From contig NZ_FRBI01000007.1 in assembly GCF_900142575.1 (NCBI RefSeq), forward strand, positions 186,001 through 250,000: 64,000 bases of DNA. Direction: 5' to 3'. The notes beneath the pieces were generated by a model, which saw nothing but the letters and a program-made list of their open reading frames with translations, did no database searches and was not told the origin of the DNA. Both the position numbers and the translations under genes were made by a program. Positions 57,794-64,000 of this stretch are shown here, piece by piece. The stretch's first letter is position 1. The number at the start of each line of letters is the position of its first letter. Origin of the DNA: Actinacidiphila paucisporea. Lineage in GTDB: Bacteria > Actinomycetota > Actinomycetes > Streptomycetales > Streptomycetaceae.

Positions 57794-59998
57794 ATGTTCC
57801 ACCGCATCGGACGCACAGTCGTCCGCCATCCCGTATGGACCATCGTCGCGTGGCTGATCGCGGCGGTCGCGATCATCGCGACCGCGCCCGGCCTGCCGTC
57901 CAACAGCGACGAGAGCAGCTTCCTGCCGAGCAGCTACGAATCCATCAAGGCCATGGACCTGCAGGAGAAGGCCTTCCCCTCGGCCTTCACTCCGTCCGCG
58001 ATCGTGCTCTACCAGCGCGCCGACCAGGGCAAGCTGACGGCGACCGACAAGGCCGACATCGCCAGGATCACCACGGAACTCGGTCAGAAGAAGATCGACC
58101 AGGTCCAGAAGGTGACCGGCGGCTCGCCGTCCAAGGACGGCAAGTACGACACCGCGCTGGTCCAGATGGACAAGAAGTCCCAGGGCCAGCCGAAGCAGGC
58201 CGACGCGGCGAAGGAGCTGCGCACCGACTCCACGGCGCTGGCAAAGGGCACCGCGCTGAAGGTGCAGGTCGGCGGTCAGGCCGCGCAGAACCTGGACCAG
58301 CAGGACGCGGGCAAGACCTCGGACGCGGTGGCCCTGATCGGCTCGCTGCTGATCATCATCATCACGCTGTCGATCATCTTCAGGTCCCCGCTGATCGCCG
58401 TGATGCCGCTGATCCTGCTGCTCGGCGTGGTCTTCACGGTCTCCAACGCGCTCATCGCCGACGCGACCAAGGTCTTCGGACTGCAGGCCAACAGCTCGAT
58501 CTCCGCGCTGCTGATCGTGGTGGTGCTCGGTGTCGGCACCGATTACTTCCTCTTCCTGATGTTCCGCTACCGGGAACGGCTGCGGGCGGGTGACGAACCC
58601 AAGCAGGCGATGATCAACAGCGTCACCAGGGTCGGCGAGGCGATCGCCTCGGCCGCCGGCGCGGTCATCATCGCCTTCTGCGCGCTGGCGCTGTCCACCC
58701 TGGGCTTCCTCACCCAGCTCGGTCCCGCGCTGGCCATCCTGGTCGCCGTCACCCTGGTGGCCGGTCTGACGCTCTTCCCGGCGATCTGCTCGGTGATCCC
58801 GCCGCGCGCCCTGTTCTGGCCCGGCAAGAAGTGGCACCAGGAGCCCACCGGCACCCGCTTCGCCGCCATCGGCCGGCTGGTCGGCCGCAGGTCGGGGATG
58901 GTCGCGATCGTCTCCGGCCTGGTCATGGTGCTGCTCGCGCTGGGCACCCTCGGCTACAAGGCGTCCTACGACCTGGCATCCGGCTCGATCCCGAAGACCA
59001 AGGAGTCGATGGTCGTCCAGGACACCCTGGCCAAGGCCTACTCCGCCGGCGCCGCCGAGCCGACCGACGTCTACCTCACCAGCACCGACGGCAAGCCGCT
59101 GACCGGTGACTTCACCGCCTACGCGAACAAGCTGCACGGGGCCGACGGCGTCGCTGACGTCACCTTCGACCGGAAGACCGACCTGAACAAGGCCGGGACG
59201 ACGGCCAACTTCACCGTGACGCTCAAGTACGAGGCCGCGACCGACCAGGCCATCAAGGCGGTCGGCGACGTCAGGACGGTCGCGCACGAGAGCGCGCCGC
59301 CCGGAACCGAGGCCCTGGTCGGCGGTTCCTCGTCGGTCTTCAAGGACATCAACGCCGCCGTCAACCACGACTACCGCACGGTCTTCCCGGTCGCCGCGGT
59401 GCTCATCATGCTGATCCTGGGCCTGCTGCTGCGCAGCGTGATCGCGCCCTGGTACCTGATCGCGTCGGTCGGCCTCGGCTTCGGCGCGACCCTCGGGACG
59501 ACGGTGCTGATCTTCGGCCGCGGCGACGGGCTGATCTTCCTGCTGCCGATCATCATGTACCTGTTCGTGGTCGCCATCGGCACGGACTACAACATCCTGA
59601 TGATCGCGCGGCTCAGGGAAGAGGCCAAGGAGGGCCGCGACCCGCGGGAGGCGGCCAGCATGGCGCTGCGGCACGCGGGTCCGACGATCGGCGCGGCCGG
59701 GGTGATCCTGGCGGCCACCTTCGCGACGCTGATGCTGTCGGGCAACTCCTTCCTGACCCAGATGGGCTTCGCGGTCGCCTTCGGCATCGTGATGGCGGCC
59801 TTCGTGATGGCGATGTTCTTCACGCCGAGCCTCACCGCGCTGATCGGTCACGCGGCGTGGTGGCCGGGGCATGCCGACCGGGCCACCGAGCCGGCGGGAA
59901 CGGCCTCGGCGAGCGTCGCCGGCGCCGGCGGGAGCGCCGGCCGGGGCGGTCCCGGCGGTGCACGCGACTCGGAGCTGGACGATTCGCAGAGGCGCTGA
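57794..59998 (+). CDS. MMPL-family RND exporter
   Basis: 734 residues with about 12 membrane helices in two halves, each started by a helix and an extracellular domain: helix about 14-34, extracellular 35-175, helices 176-330; extracellular about 390-520, helices 530-700. Conserved GVGTDYFLFLMFRYRE near 240 and AIGTDYNILMIARLREE near 593 are the MmpL/RND proton-relay and coupling motifs. Proton-driven export of lipids or hydrophobic compounds is the usual role; the substrate is unknown and no regulator is adjacent. ATG with GGAGGC. Followed by a clean terminator. Confidence 0.92.
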   Translation: MFHRIGRTVVRHPVWTIVAWLIAAVAIIATAPGLPSNSDESSFLPSSYESIKAMDLQEKAFPSAFTPSAIVLYQRADQGKLTATDKADIARITTELGQKKIDQVQKVTGGSPSKDGKYDTALVQMDKKSQGQPKQADAAKELRTDSTALAKGTALKVQVGGQAAQNLDQQDAGKTSDAVALIGSLLIIIITLSIIFRSPLIAVMPLILLLGVVFTVSNALIADATKVFGLQANSSISALLIVVVLGVGTDYFLFLMFRYRERLRAGDEPKQAMINSVTRVGEAIASAAGAVIIAFCALALSTLGFLTQLGPALAILVAVTLVAGLTLFPAICSVIPPRALFWPGKKWHQEPTGTRFAAIGRLVGRRSGMVAIVSGLVMVLLALGTLGYKASYDLASGSIPKTKESMVVQDTLAKAYSAGAAEPTDVYLTSTDGKPLTGDFTAYANKLHGADGVADVTFDRKTDLNKAGTTANFTVTLKYEAATDQAIKAVGDVRTVAHESAPPGTEALVGGSSSVFKDINAAVNHDYRTVFPVAAVLIMLILGLLLRSVIAPWYLIASVGLGFGATLGTTVLIFGRGDGLIFLLPIIMYLFVVAIGTDYNILMIARLREEAKEGRDPREAASMALRHAGPTIGAAGVILAATFATLMLSGNSFLTQMGFAVAFGIVMAAFVMAMFFTPSLTALIGHAAWWPGHADRATEPAGTASASVAGAGGSAGRGGPGGARDSELDDSQRR

Positions 59999-60025
59999 GC
60001 TGCGGGTTCTTCTGCGGTAGCCGAG

Positions 60026-60034
60026 TTATCCACA
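60026..60034. promoter_or_regulatory. DnaA-box-like TTATCCACA
   Basis: A perfect E. coli-type DnaA box between the MMPL stop and its terminator. A second, Streptomyces-type box TTGTCCACA lies at 27635-27643. Single boxes are not an origin. Confidence 0.4.
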
Positions 60035-60070
60035 GGGCCGGACAGGTGTCGATCACCTGTCCGGCCCTTT
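60035..60070 (+). terminator. Intrinsic terminator after the MMPL gene
   Basis: Perfect 14-bp stem (60035-60048 with 60054-60067; arm GGGCCGGACAGGTG), 5-base loop and a short TTT. The rest of 60071-60314 has no gene. Confidence 0.85.
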
Positions 60071-60245
60071 CGGTTACGCTGAGACAGCAGTGAGTGACCG
60101 GCGGGCCGGGCGGCGCCACGACGGTCGACGGGGGACGCGAAAGAGGGGGCATGGGGCGGGCATGAGTGACCTGACGGGCCTCGCCATGGGCGGGGCGGAC
60201 GCGGGCGGTACGGCAGGCGGGCACGGTCGCGGCTCTTGCCGGAAT

Positions 60246-60281
60246 TGCATACCGTCATGCAGAGTCTTGGGCTAGTGAATA
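60246..60281 (+). promoter_or_regulatory. RpiR-gene upstream repeats
   Basis: TGCAT-N6-ATGCA (60246-60261) and TGAATA (60276-60281) lie 35-70 bases before the RpiR gene. TGAATA is also present, in both orientations, in the hutU promoter. Confidence 0.35.
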
Positions 60282-60314
60282 AGTGCCGGTGGGCGGGTTC
60301 AGGGAGGGGCGGCG

Positions 60315-61187
60315 ATGAGTAACGCGGCCGGGGGTGAGAGCGGGGCCTCGGGCGCGGCGGGCGGTGCCGGGGGCCGGCTGCTGAAGCTCTTCGAGGCACA
60401 CCGGCTGACCCCCACCCAGCGCAGGATCGCGCACTGCCTGGTGCGCAGGGCCGGCGACGCGCCCTTCCTGTCCAGCGTGGAGGTGGCCGAACTCGCGGGG
60501 GTCAGCCAGCCGTCGGTGACGCGGTTCGCGGTGGCGCTCGGCTTCGACGGGTATCCGGCGCTGCGCAGGCATCTGCGGGAGGTGGCGCCCTCCTCCACCG
60601 CGCCGGAGGTGGGCTGCAACGAGTACCAGCAGGCGGTGATCGCCGAGATCGAGAACCTGCGGCATCTCGCGGCGGTGCTCGCCGACCCCGGGCCGGTCTC
60701 CCGAGCCGGCGCGCTGCTCGCCGGCTCGGTGCCGCTGCCGGTGCTGGGGCTGCGGGCGGCCGGGGCGCAGGCGCGCGGCTTCGCGTACTTCGCGGCCAAG
60801 GTGCACCCGGACGTGCGGTTGCTGGACGAGGGCGGCACCATGCTCGCCGACCGGATCGACGCGGCCGCGCGGGCGGGCGCCAGCGCCCTGCTGTGCTTCG
60901 CGCTGCCGCGGCATCCACGGGAGGTGATCGACGCGCTGGCCCATGCGCGGGAGGCGGGGCTGACCGTGGTCACCGTGGCGGACAGCGCGTTCGCGCCGGT
61001 CGCCGCGCACAGCGACCTGCTGCTGCCGGCCGCGGTCGGGACCGGGCTGGCGTTCGACACGGCGTGCGCGCCGATGCTGCTCGGCCGGGTGCTGCTGGAG
61101 TCGATGTGTGACGAACTGCCCGACGCCCAGGCGCGGCTGGAGGAGTTCGACGCGCAGGCCGCGGCGCGCGGGGTCTTCGTGGAGTGA
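60315..61187 (+). CDS. RpiR/MurR-family transcriptional regulator with SIS domain
   Basis: 290 residues. N-terminal HTH about 20-95 (LTPTQRRIAHCLVRRAGDAPFLSSVEVAELAGVSQPSVTRFAVALGFDGYPALRRHL), the RpiR pattern; the C-terminal SIS sugar-phosphate-binding domain about 115-285 (GAQARGFAYFAAKVHPDVRLLDEGGTM, LCFALPRHPREVIDALAHAREAGLTVVTVADS). Such regulators respond to phosphosugars or related metabolites. ATG with GGGAGGGG. hutU lies two genes away. A shared TGAATA motif in the two promoters hints that it might control hut, which is inference. Confidence 0.9.
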   Translation: MSNAAGGESGASGAAGGAGGRLLKLFEAHRLTPTQRRIAHCLVRRAGDAPFLSSVEVAELAGVSQPSVTRFAVALGFDGYPALRRHLREVAPSSTAPEVGCNEYQQAVIAEIENLRHLAAVLADPGPVSRAGALLAGSVPLPVLGLRAAGAQARGFAYFAAKVHPDVRLLDEGGTMLADRIDAAARAGASALLCFALPRHPREVIDALAHAREAGLTVVTVADSAFAPVAAHSDLLLPAAVGTGLAFDTACAPMLLGRVLLESMCDELPDAQARLEEFDAQAAARGVFVE

Positions 61188-61314
61188 ACGGGCGGAGCGA
61201 ACGGACGCCGGCCGAATCCGTACGTCTTAACGAAAATCTGAGAATTCCGAAGTAGCCTCCCAGCACTTGTCAGGCGATGCCGTGCGGTGGACGCGGCGGA
61301 GGAGGAGGCGCGAC

Positions 61315-61857
61315 GTGGTGCGCGGGGCCTACACATTGGCGCGGGTGGCGGTGACGGTGCGGACGGCGGGGACCTGGCTGTGGTGGCTGGGTGTCGTCGC
61401 GGCGGTGCCGGGGACGGCGGTGACGTTCAGTCCGACCGGGCGGCGGATCGGCGTCATGGCCGGTGCGGCGCTGTTCATCATCGCCGCGGTGGCCGCCTTC
61501 GCTGTACGCGGCGGCCGGTATGCCGCCCGCGGCGAGGCGGCGACCAAGGCGGCGAAGTCGGTCTACCTGCAGGACCGCAAGGTGACCGCCCGCGCCTGGA
61601 CGCGGCGGCGCCGGTGGTGGCTGGTCGCGGCCTTCGTCGTGGCGGCGGCGTCCTCGCTGGTGCTGCCCTGCGCGGGCGGCATGCTCCTCGGCGGTGTCGG
61701 GGCGGGCCTGTTCGCCAAGTCGTTGCGGCTGGCCCGCATCGAACGTACCAAGGACGCGCTGCTGTGGGTGCGGCCCGACGGCGACCCGGCCGCCTACCAG
61801 TTCACCGGCATAGCCGCCGGTGACGCCGCACCCGGCGGCGGCCGCCGCCGGCGCTGA
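61315..61857 (+). CDS. Small membrane protein, function unknown
   Basis: 180 residues. Hydrophobic segments about 22-40 (WLWWLGVVAAVPGTAVTF), 46-63 (IGVMAGAALFIIAAVAAFAV), 102-122 (WWLVAAFVVAAASSLVLPCAG) and 123-135. Arg-rich loops, no recognised family. GTG at 61315 chosen because GGAGGAGGAGGC precedes it; a TTG at 61267 in the same frame would add 16 Arg-rich residues and is less likely. Confidence 0.7.
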   Translation: MVRGAYTLARVAVTVRTAGTWLWWLGVVAAVPGTAVTFSPTGRRIGVMAGAALFIIAAVAAFAVRGGRYAARGEAATKAAKSVYLQDRKVTARAWTRRRRWWLVAAFVVAAASSLVLPCAGGMLLGGVGAGLFAKSLRLARIERTKDALLWVRPDGDPAAYQFTGIAAGDAAPGGGRRRR

Positions 61858-61880
61858 GCCCGGCGGTCCCGGGTGGTGTC

Positions 61881-63209
61881 CTACGGCGTGAGCGGGGGAA
61901 GGTCCGCGCCGCTCTCGGTGAGGAGGTCGGCGAGGGACTGGGCCCGGCGGACCGGGGAGAAGGCGGGCGCGGAGCCGGCAGTGGTGGTGTAGGCCCAGAC
62001 GGCCGGGCGGGGCAGCGAGTTGTAGGCGAAGTGCGTCGAGAAGTAGTAGGCGCCGGTGTCCAGCAGCGCGACATGGTCGCCGGCGTCCAGTCGCGGCAGC
62101 GTACGGCCGCGGGCGACCAGGTCGCCGGCGAAGCAGCAGGGCCCCGCCACGTCCTGGACCACCGGGTCGCCGTCCTTGGGCCGGCCCCGCGGGTCCAGGG
62201 CGAGGACCCGCAGCGGCCAGGCGTCGGGGGCGAAGACGGTGCGGGTGGCGACCTGAGCGCCGGCGTGGGTGACGGCGATCGCCCGCCCGCCGGCGGACTT
62301 GGCGTATTCGACCCGGGCCAGGACCGTGCCGTGCTTGGCGAGCAGCGCGCGGCCGAATTCGGTGACGATGCCGTAGCGCCCGTCGAAGAGCCCGGGGACC
62401 TCCGCGCGCAGCAGGTCGGCGTATTCGCCGAAGGTGGGGGTGATGTCGTCGGAGCCGAAGTTGACGGGCAGGCCGCCGCCGATGTCCAGGACGGTGACCT
62501 GCCGGCGGCCGGCGGCGGCGTTGATGCGTTCCGCCAGGTCGTAGGCGGCCCGCACACCGGCGGCCATCAGCCGCAGCGGCACGCCCTGGGAGCCGGTGTG
62601 GGTATGGAGGCGGTTCAGCCAGGGCCGCTCGGCATAGGTGCGCAGCACCCACTCCTCGGCGCCCGGGTCGCGCAGCGCCACGCCGAATTTGGAGGTGGCG
62701 GTCGCGGTGCTCATCGCGTCGATGCTGCCGCCGCCGACCTGGGGGTTGACCCGCAGCCCGATCGGGGAGGCGGACGGCGCGGCGGCCAGCAGGGCGTCGA
62801 TCCTGGCGACCTCCTGCGGATTGTCGGCGTTGACGGCGATACCGAGGGCCAGCGCCTCGCGCAGTTCCGCGGTGGTCTTGGCGGGGGAGTCGAGCACCGT
62901 GCGCTCCGGGGGGATCCCGGCGGCCCGGGCGAGGGCCAGTTCGCCGGGGCTGGCCACCTCCGCGCCGAGTCCGTACTGCCCGAGCAGCGCGAGGACGGGC
63001 ACCAGGGAGGCGGCCTTCACGGCGAAGGTGTGCTCGACGGCGACACCGGGGGTGGCGAAGGCGGCGTGCAGGGAGGTCGCCGACTGCCGGATGCCGGCGA
63101 TGTCCAGCAGCCCGACGACCGGTTCCGCCTCGCTCACCAGGCCGCTGTCCACCGCTGAGCGCAGCGCGTCGTCCCTGCGTGCCGCCGCCTCGTCCGTCAT
63201 GGACGCCAT
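61881..63209 (-). CDS. Fold-III PLP decarboxylase-like protein (DAP/ornithine decarboxylase family)
   Basis: 442 residues. Alanine-racemase-fold PLP enzyme: VEHTFAVKAASLVPVLALL near 59 with the PLP Lys, GLGAEVASPGELALARAAGIP near 80, HTHTGSQG near 204 and VLDIGGGLPVNFG near 244, the phosphate-binding Gly loop. The substrate-region motif reads GPCCFAGD (near 358) where DAP decarboxylases have CESGD, so lysA activity is doubtful. ATG at 63209 or 63200, neither with a good ribosome site. Divergent from hutU. A role near histidine degradation is only positional. Confidence 0.75.
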   Translation of the reverse strand: MASMTDEAAARRDDALRSAVDSGLVSEAEPVVGLLDIAGIRQSATSLHAAFATPGVAVEHTFAVKAASLVPVLALLGQYGLGAEVASPGELALARAAGIPPERTVLDSPAKTTAELREALALGIAVNADNPQEVARIDALLAAAPSASPIGLRVNPQVGGGSIDAMSTATATSKFGVALRDPGAEEWVLRTYAERPWLNRLHTHTGSQGVPLRLMAAGVRAAYDLAERINAAAGRRQVTVLDIGGGLPVNFGSDDITPTFGEYADLLRAEVPGLFDGRYGIVTEFGRALLAKHGTVLARVEYAKSAGGRAIAVTHAGAQVATRTVFAPDAWPLRVLALDPRGRPKDGDPVVQDVAGPCCFAGDLVARGRTLPRLDAGDHVALLDTGAYYFSTHFAYNSLPRPAVWAYTTTAGSAPAFSPVRRAQSLADLLTESGADLPPLTP

Positions 63210-63275
63210 CCCACCATCCCGGCCTGCCGCGACGCCACCCGCGCGCGAGCCGCGGCGGGCACGGGGCGGGGCCTT

Positions 63276-63316
63276 GTTGACTAGAGCTATTCAGCTGGCC
63301 AGGATGTGAATATTCA
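63276..63316 (+). promoter_or_regulatory. hutU promoter region with TGAATATTCA palindrome
   Basis: The perfect 10-base palindrome TGAATATTCA (63307-63316) ends 25 bases before the hutU ATG; TATTCA occurs again at 63288-63293, 23 bases upstream. TTGACT at about 63277 may be the -35. These could be an operator for a hut regulator such as the RpiR protein. Confidence 0.45.
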
Positions 63317-63341
63317 ATGCCATGACGAGGAGGCCGCACCG

Positions 63342-64000
<659 letters not shown>

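Noticed and set aside
61267-61314. TTG start extending the 61315 gene
   Set aside because: Adds an Arg-rich tail without a ribosome site, whereas GGAGGAGGAGGC precedes the GTG at 61315.

Overview
The window is about 72% GC, with NNC/NNG codon use, GGAGG-type or leaderless starts, and a dense mix of chromosomal housekeeping genes. Family content points to Streptomyces or a close relative in Streptomycetaceae: a tRNA-Leu(UAA) matching bldA, Rpf-type resuscitation factors with a c-di-AMP riboswitch, a DUF501 protein with Ppx next to a DivIC-type divisome protein, several SUKH proteins, and lipoproteins with actinobacterial lipoboxes. From memory, the order ppc - mfd - rpf - eno - divIC - ppx - ndh - cbs - hutU resembles the same part of the S. 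coelicolor chromosome; this was not aligned. I saw no insertion sequence, prophage or CRISPR array.

Layout. 0.2-7.3 kb: an acyl-lipid desaturase with its TetR regulator and a palindromic operator, PEP carboxylase, an orphan histidine kinase and a DivIVA-like coiled-coil protein. 7.4-14.3 kb: the most unusual stretch, an accessory-looking cluster of toxin-type nucleic-acid enzymes fused or coupled to SUKH/Imm35 immunity-type domains (deaminase with Imm35 and SUKH-4; WHH nuclease with SUKH-1; YwqJ deaminase followed by SUKH-3), with two paralogous lipoproteins between them. 14.6-22.9 kb: an FtsX-type ABC transporter, mfd and a beta-propeller protein. 22.9-31.4 kb: two paralogous DUF2079 membrane proteins facing inward, enclosing a lipoprotein, a single-chain HTH/N6-methyltransferase/specificity protein, and a membrane protein coupled to a Ser/Thr kinase with a helical-repeat tail.

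31.7-45.4 kb: a secreted HNH nuclease lipoprotein, a SurA-like lipoprotein, MazG, a P450, two Rpf/LysM proteins (the second behind a ydaO riboswitch), enolase, the divIC-DUF501-ppx group, type II NADH dehydrogenase with Rex-type operators, a cyclopropane-fatty-acid-synthase-like methyltransferase, and bldA. 45.7-64 kb: a Tat-exported amine oxidase, a prim-pol protein behind an SOS box, a Bax-inhibitor-like membrane protein, small hypotheticals, thiolase, SGNH hydrolase, cystathionine beta-synthase, a MatB-like acyl-CoA synthetase, an MMPL exporter, an RpiR regulator, a fold-III PLP decarboxylase-like protein and the 5' part of hutU.

Recurring signals: many genes have a TAnnnT -10 element ending 6-7 nt before the start codon (leaderless mRNAs), and long GC-rich hairpins, often without a U-tract, separate transcription units. 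All functional calls come from reading motifs by eye; no database search was run.
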